A stretch of DNA of 64,000 nt from Enoplolaimus lenunculus (taxonomy: Eukaryota; Nematoda; Enoplea; Enoplida; Thoracostomopsidae), in NCBI GenBank assembly GCA_030248215.1, contig JASANG010002017.1, positions 1 to 64,000 on the forward strand, read 5' to 3'. The notes below the pieces were generated by a model. It was given only the letters and a program-made list of their open reading frames with translations, did no database searches and was not told where the DNA came from. Of this stretch, positions 53,749 to 64,000 are shown piece after piece; the stretch's first letter is position 1; each line of letters begins with the position of its first letter. Both the position numbers and the translations under genes were made by a program.

Positions 53749-55790
53749 TTAACCCTTTCTCACATGAATATTTTCTATTGCCCCTGAGACCTACTTTTAT
53801 GCTAGGATTCGAACTCCGGTGACTGGAGTGGGAGGCGTATACCATCACAACTCAGCTATAGGAGCTTGACGCTCGAGCCCGAGGGGGCTCTCACGTCTTG
53901 TGGTGATTTAGTACTATGTATACGTGTTGCAATTGTTAAACACGGTGCGATATATATTACTTAACGTATATACACTGCGCTAAGTTGCCTATGAGCAACT
54001 CAATGTGAGAAGGGGTTATAGATAGTAAACTGAAAATTTTTCGCTTAACCCTTTCTCACATGAATGTTTTCTATTGCCCCAGAGACCTACTTTTATGCTA
54101 GGATTCGAACTCCGGTGACTGGAGTGGGAGGCGTATACCATCACCACTCAGCTATAGGAGCTTGACGCTCGAGCCCAAGGGGGCTCTCACGTCTTGTGGT
54201 GATTTAGTACTATGTATACGTGTTGCAATTGTTAAACACGGTGCGATATATATTACTTAACGTATATACACTGCGCTAAGTTGCCTATGAGCAACTCAAT
54301 GTGAGAAGGGGTTATAGATAGTAAACTGAAAATTTTTCGCTTAACCCTTTCTCACATGAATATTTTCTATTGCTCCTGAGACCTACTTTTATGCTAGGAT
54401 TCGAACTCCGGTGACTGGAGTGGGAGGCGTATACCATCACCACTCAGCTATAGGAGCTTGACGCTCGAGCCCGAGGGGGCTCTCACGTCTTGTGGTGATT
54501 TAGTACTATGTATACGTGTTGCAATTGTTAAACACGGTGCGATATATATAACTTAACGTATATACACTGCGCTAAGTTGCCTATGAGCAACTCAATGTGA
54601 GAAGGGGTTATAGATAGTAAACTGAAAATTTTTCGCTTAACCCTTTCTCACATGAATATTTTCTATTGTCCCTGAGACCTACTTTTATGCTAGGATTCCA
54701 ACTCCGGTGACTGGAGTGGGAGGCGTATACCATCACCACTCAGCTATAGGAGCTTGACGTTCGAGCCCGAGGGGGCTCTCACGTCTTGTGGTGATTTAGT
54801 ACTATGTATACGTGTTGCAATTGTTAAACACGGTGCGATATATATTACTTAACGTATATACACTGCGCTAAGTTGCCTATGAGCAACTCAATGTGGGAAG
54901 GGGTTATAGATAGTAAACTGAAAATTTTTCGCTTAACCCTTTCTCACTTGAATATTTTCTATTGCCCCTGAGACCTACTTTTATGCTAGGATTCCAACTC
55001 CGGTGACTGGAGTGGGAGGCGTATACCATCACCACTCAGCTATAGGAGCTTGACGTTCGAGCCCGAGGGGGCTCTCACGTCTTGTGGTGATTTAGTACTA
55101 TGTATACGTGTTGCAATTGTTAAACACGGTGCGATATATATTACTTAACGTATATACACTGCGCTAAGTTGCCTATGAGCAACTCAATGTGAGAAGGGGT
55201 TTTAGATAGTAAACTGAAAATTTTTCGCTTAACCCTTTCTCACTTGAATATTTTCTATTGCCCCTGAGACCTACTTTTATGCTAGGATTCCAACTCCGGT
55301 GACTGGAGTGGGAGACGTATACCATCACCACTCAGCTATAGGAGCTTGACGTTCGAGCCCGAGGGGGCTCTCACGTCTTGTGGTGATTTAGTACTATGTA
55401 TACGTGTTGCAATTGTTAAACACGGTGCGATATATATTAACGTATATACACTGCGCTAAGTTGCCTATGAGCAACTCAATGTGAGAAGGGGTTATAGATA
55501 GTAAACTGAAAATTTTTCGCTTAACCCTTTCTCACTTGAATATTTTCTATTGCCCCTGAGACCTACTTTTATGCTAGGATTCCAACTCCGGTGACTGAAG
55601 TGGGAGGCGTATACCATCACCACTCAGCTATAGGAGCTTGACGTTCGAGCCCGAGGGGGCTCTCACGTCTTGTGGTGATTTAGTACTATGTATACGTGTT
55701 GCAATTGTTAAACACGGTGCGATATATATTACTTAACGCATATACACTGCGCTAAGTTGCCTATGAGCAACTCAATGTGAGAAGGGGTTA
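53749..55790 (-). repeat. Satellite array: seven tandem TTAA MITEs with tRNA-like part
   Basis: TTAACCCTTTCTCAC recurs at 53749, 54045, 54341, 54637, 54933, 55229 and 55521. The period is 296 bp five times in a row, then 292 where one unit has lost 4 bp. Each unit is one MITE of about 270 bp (ending GAGAAGGGGTTA) plus a 26-bp spacer (TAGATAGTAAACTG, then AAAATTTTTCGC). On the - strand every unit carries an A box (TAGCTGAGTGG) and a B box (GGAGTTCGAATCC, or with one change GGAGTTGGAATCC in later units). TTAA flanks the whole array. Units differ by only a few bases, so amplification is recent. Confidence 0.95.
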
Positions 55791-57761
55791 AATTCACCGG
55801 ATACGAAAACAGGGATATAGCATCTAAACTTGTGTGCGGAAAACTATAGCATAAATATGTAGTATTTTGACATGAAATTATCAGTGCAATGATATTTGAG
55901 ACCACAACAATAAATATCCCTTATCCGGTAGATTTTTGCCAAGTATCGAAACCGGACACGAATTTTGGTTTTTTCCGGATAGCAAACCGGAACTAAATAT
56001 CTGGAATAAGATATTTTGTCAATCCTTGCCATGCTCTGCAATACAGTTTGTGGCTTGTGTTAATTATAGGGGCCGGTCCACCATTAAACAGAGAGACTGG
56101 AGGTCTTTGAGGCCTGTGAGGCGTTGGCTTATATTTATGTTTATGTTTAGGCATAGGTATAAGTATTTGTAGCTCAGGCCTTGTGGACAACCCTATGCAG
56201 CTAATATGAGCCAAATCCGAGGAATGTCGATAAGAATGCTTATATTTATTGACTTGTACTATATGGCAAATCAAGCCAGTGATCATTTGTTTTCCATAAT
56301 TAATGCAATGAATATTGAAACATCAAGATTTTGATAATTTTGAGTTAAATATCGATTCAGCATTGATCGAAACTTGACACAACCGTTCCAGTGTGTTATA
56401 GTTTAGCATACCTAAATCATACATTGAGACAGATTTATTCAACACATTGAATCGTTTTGCTCGTTTATCGTTTCTTCGAAGAGATGAGTATAGAACCTAT
56501 CACCTGTTAGCGATAAGGTTTCAAACTGACAAACTCTTGCAATTGCGAACTCAAAATGCTCACAGCAGTAGGGAAGATCAAATGCGAGAAATAAGCTGAA
56601 TTTCAAACCTCAACATTCACTGGTTGGACAGTTACAACATCTGTCATCAACTGCTCTGTAAAAACACTCTACATAAAATACTATAGTTATATTTTGCTAA
56701 CTTTTTTAAGTATAAGTGTGTTAAATATTGAGTAAATCTTTGCTTAAATAATGTAAATAAGTATAAAACTACTGCTGTCATTTCCTGATTAATTAAGTAA
56801 ATGTAAAGCTAAAATTTTTGTGTTTGCTTAGAAATAAGTAAAACTTTGCCAAGCACCATAGTAAGTAAAACCGACACTTAATTCAGCAACAGTTTTACTT
56901 AATTTTTAGTGTATTTTAGTGAATGCCGATAGATGCTACACACGTTTCAGAATACGGGCAAACGTCAGTTGTGCCTGTCGTTGCACGTTTTAACAGTGTT
57001 TACCATTTGTAATTATGCATTTACAGTATTAAAATAGTATTTGCCTTCCCGTTCACTTCGCTCGCGAGAATTCGTTCGCGCACCTGTCCGAAATTGTTGA
57101 ATCAGCGGGCATAACTTACGTGTACGTTTGCATAAATGTATAGGCCAACCCCTGTTTCAACCAGAGTTCACTTTTATGCAGCAAGTTCCGGCAGTTAGAA
57201 CTGTTAAAAAAGCTTTGCTCAAATATTTGAATTAGTCAAACATATACATGTATATTTGGTTGGTTGACACAGAACAATAAACTGCTATATTAAAACAAAA
57301 AATATTAGCTGGGTAAACCTTTTTTGAACTCAAGCTATAGTATATTGGTGTTTGGAATGTGGCTAATATCAAAGCAACAGCTGTAGTGTTGTTATATATC
57401 GACTCCAAACCAAAAAAATGCTTATGTATACTGATTTGATGCGGAATATTTTAAAAGTCAACTTTTTGTTGTAAAATTGAATGAGATTAATATAACCAGC
57501 AGTTTTGTGCTTATAATTGACTGACCACTTTTTTTAAAATCAATTGTAATTAAGAGCAAACTGAGGGATCAAAGGGCTATGTCAGGTTGCTAGTATTAAA
57601 GTGTAAATATCGAGAGTTTGAGACAATATTAATCAATTGAGTTTAGTTCATGGGAAAAGGTGCCCGATGCGAGGTATTTTTAGTATATTTCACTCCGTTT
57701 GGAAAAGTTGTTTCTAACACCTTCAATAGTAATGGACAAAACCTGTTTATTTACTACCTAT
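55791..57761. other. Intergenic, old fragments only
   Basis: 55795-56000 has ACCGGATA and CCGGATAGCAAACCGGAAC words like the hAT-like ends elsewhere. 56690-56900 is a T/A-rich stretch with repeated TAAGTAAAA-like words. No gene supported. Confidence 0.35.
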
Positions 57762-58256
57762 ATCCTCTAACGACTTAAACATAAATTACAGCTTAGCTAA
57801 AGGTCAATATTGGGTTATGTAGAATTTTAACATCATGGCTGGAAGGACTAAAAACTTTAAATCTGAGTTAAATCACACTAAAAAATTTTAAGTTTAGCAC
57901 GACTTTGGCTCTCCAAAACACAGCGTCCAGCATGAGACTCAAATCAGCAATAAACGGAACACGTTCAATCATCTGGACACGCTTGTAGCGTTGATGATTT
58001 TGAAATAATTGTTGTAGCACAAAAATGACCATATCGAACTGCTACGAACTTTGATCTTCATATCCTGGAATCAATATTTATCAGAGATATGTAAGCCAAA
58101 ATTAAACGTCCAGAATAATATGAACAACTTCCAAATTTTTAAATGACTAGTTTCCCTAACTCATCCTGGCTCTTTACCCTGCACGTTGATAGTTGATTTA
58201 ATACAGCTAGATTAAACTTACACTTAAATCTAGTTAGTGTAAGCTTTTCAAGAGTA
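57762..58256. repeat. Diverged relative of the inverted-repeat element at 61927
   Basis: The left part (CTCTAACGACTTAAACATAA) and right part (TAAGCTTTTCAAGAG) resemble the termini at 61927-62280. Internal words ATGGCTGGAAGGACTAA and ATGGCTGGACGGACTAA are shared. Confidence 0.5.
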
Positions 58257-59307
58257 GGAGTATGAGCAACCTAAAATTGTAGTGAGATCAAACGCAAAGG
58301 GTGCATTCATTTAACATCTTGAACTGAATTAGAAAAGCAGACTAAAAACTTGGAATTTTTTTGACAGTATCAGGCAATTTACGCAGTACTGTGTAATTGA
58401 AAGATACGTATTTGTCATTTTTATGTAATTCAAAGTAGTTGAGTTTATGCGTCTAATCGACTTCGAGTTTTGGTCACCCAAATATCTATGTTCTACGCTA
58501 ACAATTACCATTTGTCTTTTAAAAATAAACCACATTTTCTGGTCAATTACACACAAACCAATTGTTTTTTTTCATTGCTTGATTGTCCTTTTTAAGCAAC
58601 ATGTGTGAGAGTTTTAAACCCTTAACCTGCTTTATGTTTTTACGTTTTACCCGTAGTTTTTGTGGTTTATTTTCACGTCGCTGTTGTTGCAACTGGTAGT
58701 ACTTGTGTTTATTTATAGCATGAATTCGGTCACAGGTCATGGGTCATGTGAGTGGGGGGTTGCCTAACATTTATTTTGCCTCTCCAAACGGTGGCTTCGC
58801 GCTATTCGAATTTGGACCAATTCAGTTCTATTTATTTAGACCATCAATGTTTGCAGCGGTCTACAAGGATTCGTTTATGCTGAATTGGCCTAATAGTGGA
58901 CTAAATCAACAGGAAAAATTCCTTTACAAACTTTTCACATGACAGAAAATCTGCATATATATGGTTGTTTTTTGCTGTAACAATTTTCGATTTTATCAGA
59001 CAAAAAAGCTAAGTTTACGTGACCGTTAATGTATGCTGAGAGTTTGACATTTTCGAGACTTTGCCTAAAACACAATCACTTATGCTTCTAGTATCAATCA
59101 CAAAAGTTAGCTACATTTTTGTCTAGAAATGGTTAGTCGAGAACAACTTGGCAAAAACATTTACAAGTCTTATACATTTCCGGATGGCTACGTGCCAACC
59201 ACCGTAAAGTTCAAAACTTCAAAAGTCCTCAGTTGACTTCCTGCTCTTGGCGAAGTGGACGCCGTGGCCATGGCTTCTCCAACAGAGATCAAAACCAAAA
59301 TTTTATA
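58257..59307. other. Intergenic, nothing firm
   Basis: Two head-to-head frames (58543-58740 on -, 58739-58942 on +) are the only sizeable ones. Neither resembles a known family or has clear splice sites, so neither is called. Confidence 0.3.
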
Positions 59308-59580
59308 TTAACCCTTTCTCACATGAATATTTTCTATTTCCTCTGAGACCTACTACTTTTATGCTAGGATTCGAACTCCAGTGACTGGAGTGGGAGGCGT
59401 ATACCATCACCAGTCAGCTGAAGGAGCTTGACGCTCGAGCCCGAGGGGCTCCCACGTCTTTTGGTGATTTAGTACTATGTATACGTGTTGCAATTGTTAA
59501 ACACCGTGCGATATATATTACTTAACGTATATCCACTGCGCTGAGTTGCCTATAGGCAACTCAATGTGAGAAGGGGTTAA
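59308..59580 (-). mobile_element. TTAA-flanked MITE with tRNA-like interior, single copy
   Basis: TTAA at 59308-59311 and 59577-59580. The ends TTAACCCTTTCTCACATG and GTGAGAAGGGGTTAA match the satellite units, and the B box GAGTTCGAATCC (inverted) is kept. It lacks the 26-bp spacer of the array, confirming that the spacer is flank and not part of the element. Confidence 0.9.
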
Positions 59581-61926
59581 GATTAAGCGCTAAACCTGTG
59601 CGAAACTTCTCGGTCGCTACGCTTGGTATCTTCAAATACATCTGGAGCAGTCACTACTCTCAGACGAGATATACTTTATGATGACAAAACGTTTACGTGA
59701 TTAAGAAGTGAATACGTAGTTGCAAAACAGATTCCTTGAACTCAGGAAACTGTTTAAAATTTTTTCTTTGCACATTGTTAAAAATGAGAAAAAGATTTTT
59801 AACCAGCATTCTCAAATTGGTCTTTGGACAGATGTTTGAAAACAATTGCTAGGTCATACGTCAAAAGAAAATATAATTCACAACCCAATAGCTACAAAAT
59901 AAGAAGTTTAGTTTTATTAAATTTAAGACAATTTAGTTTTTGTGGAACGCGTAATCGTACGTTATAAATTGAAACATCGGAACAATGAAAATAAGTCAAT
60001 CGTTGTAGAGTGTTGAATAACTTGTTCCGGGTTTTGATTGAAAAAAGTGGTTATTTATATATTTTTCGAATTTTTGATACGGTTTTAAAATTGAATTTTT
60101 TGCAGAAAAAATACTTGAAATATACTTGCGCGTTTGTTATCTAAATTGCTTATATATATTAGTTGTTAGTTTTATATTCGAATTTTGATGACACGTTTCA
60201 AATTTAGCACAATAAAATTTATCAGAAGACTTCTTACACTTCTTCCGCTTTCTTATGGTACTTACGCTCAGGTTTAGGATCAGGTAAAGACTATACCTGT
60301 ATGTCTAATAGTAAGCCTAAACCTGAGGCTAAGCGTAAATCTGGGAGGAGTGTACAAAACTTATTCTTAATCTTTTGCCAAGGCTCATGCCTATTTTTTG
60401 GCCAAGCCAAAGCTCAGCCTTGAATATGCGGAAAAGCATAAGAGCCGATCAGAATATAGATGCTGTTGCATAACAATTGTACTACAAAACTTCCACAATT
60501 CTCTCATGTTTTCAATATTATCTAACACATGTTTATTCACTTAACGCCTTGGCATTTTTTTATATCGTTGCCTATTCACTTAACGCCTGGGCATTTATAT
60601 ATCGCATCGCAACCTGAACTTTCAGCTAAGGTAACTTTTGAATACACAGTAGCGGAATCTGAGATGTCAGTAACTCAAATGTAGAGCACTAGCGTGTTCA
60701 AAGAAAGGGGGGTGTACGCCTCCCCACGTCCGAAATTTTTTTGTAATTTTCCAATTCAAAAATAGAGCGCCGTATTTATATATAAGTTCAACACGAATAC
60801 AAAAAAGTATTCAAATGAACAACGGAAGCTGGCGTGTAGAGTAAGCGCATCACTAAAACTAATAATAAGTATATTAAAAAAGATAAATCTGAGCAAAGCA
60901 TTGGGCATAAAATAATGCAGGATTTACGGCGCATATTTTCCAAGAAACAATTTGTGATTTTAGGTAATCCGAGTCAGGCTGCAATTTACATGAATCAAAA
61001 ATATCCGGCGTTCTTTTTTGCGAACACTAAAATTTATTTTACCTTTTTTGGTCCTAATCCGTAATTAACTCTATTGATATTGAAAAAGTGTCTGTAGACT
61101 ACAAAATTGCTCACATTTTTAAACTGAAAGAAAACCCTAACAATGCTAATTAAATGAAGCAAGTATTCTGGTATTATTTTTTAATAACCAATTTTGAACT
61201 CAGTGGTCGATCGTAAATATTTCTGCTGGAGAGGTCGCCCGATTGTACATCTGTGACAAAAAAATTAGCGAGCGAAACGAGTAATTTTAACACAAAATTT
61301 TAGTTTTGTTCCCTGTTGGGAGAGAGGCTAAGGTCTGAGTGTCTTCTGCCTTGGACCGGCCAGTGTTTGAACTGTATTTTCAATGGCATTAAATCTTAAG
61401 ATAAATGCCGACGTTTATTAAAGCTTTTATTGTTCCATAAAATTAAGCCAGCTATTCTTATTAAGAATCCTGTCGAAATAAGGAATCGTTATGCAATAAC
61501 CATTAATCTTAATTTATGAACGTAACGCTTAGCGAAATTTAGTACCACCCAGGTTATAAGGATTGAATTATTTGTCTGTATATACCGAAATGAACATCAC
61601 TGTCGAATTTTGCCGAGCTATAATGCATCGAAATGTATTACAACTACCATTACCCTGTTCACATAATCATATATTTCGATGTTTATTAAGCGCTACAAAC
61701 GGTTCGTTTCAAAGACTTGCGGTATTTTATCCTAAACGCACTGCGAAGAAAAATTTAGTTTTGGTGACCCTATTTCAGATATTTAATACTTTGCATCCTT
61801 TACTCGCTACTATATATTATATATACGTATTTGGCCTTATTTTGGCCCCCCGTTATTCTTAACTTTAACCCGTATTCAAAATGTGTGCAGCATCTATCAT
61901 AAGTTAGCAACAGGTTCGTTTTCTTA
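59581..61926. other. Intergenic with small repeats
   Basis: No gene supported. 60240-60440 is a TTAGGC-type cluster with inverted halves (CAGGTTTAGG and CCTAAACCTGAG). 60535-60600 repeats TATTCACTTAACGCCT twice, about 44 bp apart. Confidence 0.4.
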
Positions 61927-62280
61927 CTCTCTAAAAACTTAAACTTAAATTATAGCTTAACTAAACTTGATTATTAGTTTAAATAAAACTCAAATGGCTG
62001 GACGGACTAACTAAACTAGAATTTTAAGTTTTACTTAAACTATCATATTTTGAAGCTTAACACGAGTTTAAGTAAACTTATTTTAAATTTAAGAAACAAA
62101 TTTATCGCAGAAATTTTGTGTATCTAAGAGTTCATTAAGCTTAGCTTAAACTAAAAATACGTAAAATTTTAAATTAGTTTAAGCGTAAACCTACCTGTTA
62201 GTTATATTAATCTAGAAAGTTACCTTAATACTGCTGGATGAGCTTAAGCTTAAATCAAGTTAGTTTAAGCTTTTAGAGAG
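61927..62280. repeat. Inverted-repeat MITE rich in TTAAACTTAA words
   Basis: The termini are CTCTCTAAAAACTTAAACTT and the inverse of CTCTCTAAAAGCTTAAACTA. The interior is a run of TTAAACTAA and AGCTTAA words that can fold on itself. Diverged relative at 57762-58256. Confidence 0.7.
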
Positions 62281-63608
62281 GACCAGCCACTGAATGATGA
62301 GGATCGAAAATCAGCACGTTTCGCACTTTTTGTTTTATGTGTGTGTCAATTATGGGATTCTCAATCACAGGAGTTCGTCTGTCAGTTTCAAAACCTATCT
62401 CTAACGGCTAATAGAAGCTATATGCATATCAAATTATTGGTTTTCAAAGGCGAAAAGCACTCTGATCAGTCTTATAGCCTTAAACACTACCGACTTCCTG
62501 AAACCCCGGAACTTAGATGTAGAAAAATTAAATTTGCACAACTTCAGCTCTAACAAACGGATTTGTTCGCTAATCTAAAGATTGTCTAGTTAAGATTTCA
62601 ATTACATGAGTTTTTATGCCGGTCAAATTCCCATGATGATTTGCGTTGAGCAATCAAAAACTGGTCTGTTGAGACGCGCATTAGCAAACATCGGCCAATG
62701 GAAATACGTCCAGAAAGAGGAGAAAGCCAAGTAAAAGAAAATGCAAAATTGATTTTAGTTCAAATCTGTTTAACAACGCGTAAATGCAGTGTTTCAAATG
62801 TTTAATTGGAGATTTTAAAACGTTTAGCGAACAATTTGTGTGTTTTATCGTATAAGGACGCGTTGGCGTGTATCCCGTGCTACGATTGGACTTTACTTTT
62901 GCACGACTAAAATTGTTGATTTTGTCACATGGGTGAGGCCAACATTTCATTTGAAGAAGGTAATAATAACATAGTGTGAAAAATTTTGTGACCTCTAGAA
63001 TTTACAAAGCTACTCTGAAGCCAGTTTTAATAGCTGTTTCTTGTCGTGTCTTTGTAAACAATTTCGGCAGGGGATGTATCTCCTGTATACTTATTCTTGA
63101 ATATATACGATTCTAAATTTGGTTCGAATCGTATAATTTGTAATTATTAAAATTGCGTAGAAAAGTAAATTTTTATTATTCCACGATTTTAAAGACACTG
63201 GCGCTTGAACGCGAAAATAGCTCACACGAATGTTTTAAGACACTATGCGGATTAAACAGTTCAGTTGAACCTAATTTGGGCCAACCTCGTCTGAGAAAAA
63301 ACGAATCAAAGGGAAAAGCGTTTGTTATACTTTGTTTGTTGCTGCAACTAAGCTTGTATAGAATCAGCCAAATTTTTATTTACTTTCATTTGACCAACAT
63401 CAAGTTTCATTAAAAGTAAAAGCAATGCTGATATGCTTCAGAAATGTAATTCCTCTAAAATGAAATAACTGATATTACAATTTTACTAAATTTCATGGTA
63501 AAATTAGCATGGTTAAACGATACAATACATGGTTGAGTATAAAACTGGGAAGTATCCAACCAAACATCATCGAAGCCTAGCAATCAGTCTGTGGTTGTTA
63601 TTGCAATT
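62281..63608. other. Intergenic, nothing firm
   Basis: 62290-62450 shares blocks with 43870-44105. Frames at 62681-62950 (-) and 63153-63413 (+) were considered but show no family resemblance or splice context. Confidence 0.35.
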
Positions 63609-63873
63609 TTAACCCTTTAACTCATAGAGTATACTATGAGCAACTAAATACAAGTAATATCCCAGCAACACAGACACTGTGAGCAGTGTTTAACAAATTC
63701 TAACACATATGCGCAGTGCAAAATATCTACAAGACGTGAGAGCTCCCTCAGGCTCGAGCGTCACGCTCCTATAGCTGAGTGGTCATAAACGCCTCGAGAG
63801 ACACGGGATTGAATCTTACCTTGAAATTACATAAGTATATGAAATTTAAAATATTCATGTGAGACAGGGTTAA
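63609..63873 (+). mobile_element. TTAA-flanked MITE with tRNA-like interior, single copy
   Basis: TTAACCC at 63609 and GGGTTAA ending at 63873 give intact TTAA flanks. The interior keeps GGCTCGAGCGTCA, TAGCTGAGTGG (A box) and a weak B-box region. It runs on the + strand, opposite to the array. Confidence 0.8.
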
Positions 63874-64000
63874 AAATAGCAATTCGAGCAACGTATACGC
63901 ATGTATGGTATGATACTAAAGTATACGGTATTCCAATATCCTTGTTTTGTACAAACTAAAATATGGGTTTTACAGTTCTAAGGTCCCGTGGGTAAAAGTA

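Noticed and set aside
53749-55790. CRISPR-like or centromeric array
   Set aside because: There are no unique spacers, and the unit is a recognisable MITE with single copies elsewhere. Seven copies alone do not make a centromere.
58543-58942. Head-to-head basic (-) and aromatic-rich (+) frames
   Set aside because: Each is about 65 codons with no family resemblance and no clear splice partner. Not excluded, but not supportable.
61563-61862. 99-codon frame
   Set aside because: No domain, no conserved motif, ordinary AT-rich composition and no splice context; probably chance.
63153-63413. 86-codon frame
   Set aside because: Same reasons. The start is not in a good context and nothing nearby continues it.

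Overview
The window is AT-rich animal DNA with small GT-AG introns, two recognisable nuclear genes and an unusually dense set of short DNA transposons, tRNA-derived repeats and retroelement debris. CpG is not visibly depleted and the genes are compact with many introns. This fits a marine invertebrate. A tunicate is my best guess but only an inference; no marker settles the species.

Three genes stand on good or fair evidence. ABCE1 (RLI1), the Fe-S ABC ATPase that recycles ribosomes, is complete on the + strand in 17 exons (23998-31655, 608 aa). A three-exon gene on the - strand (17802-21205, 176 aa) encodes a mitochondrial protein whose C-terminal half matches cytochrome c oxidase subunit 7A. 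A two-exon gene on the - strand (10044-10990, 200 aa) encodes a four-pass membrane protein with CD20/MS4A-like layout. A fourth, unrecognised two-exon model (37304-38229, + strand, 263 aa) is less certain.

Layout: 1-4850 is one giant inverted repeat with arms of about 1.5 kb, each holding tandem subunits and a tRNA-like segment. 5918-7101 is a second inverted-repeat element. 7174-12276 holds MITEs around the four-pass gene. 13355-16640 is a pair of inverted Penelope-like fragments. One of these is split by a MITE that carries a minisatellite of E2F-site-like units. 17802-31655 holds the COX7A-like gene, a cluster of tRNA-derived tandem repeats and ABCE1. 32717-53000 is mostly intergenic with hAT-like, TA-flanked and other MITEs. 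53749-55790 is a seven-copy tandem satellite whose unit is a TTAA-flanked MITE with an internal tRNA-like promoter; single copies lie at 41986, 59308 and 63609. The rest is intergenic sequence with old repeat fragments.

The genes do not form a pathway. The most informative signals are in the repeats: three separate tRNA-related families with A and B boxes, nested insertions that give a relative chronology, a MITE that supplies the last codons and stop of the four-pass gene, and satellite birth from a MITE. All coordinates and splice choices come from reading the sequence by eye; no search or expression data were available.
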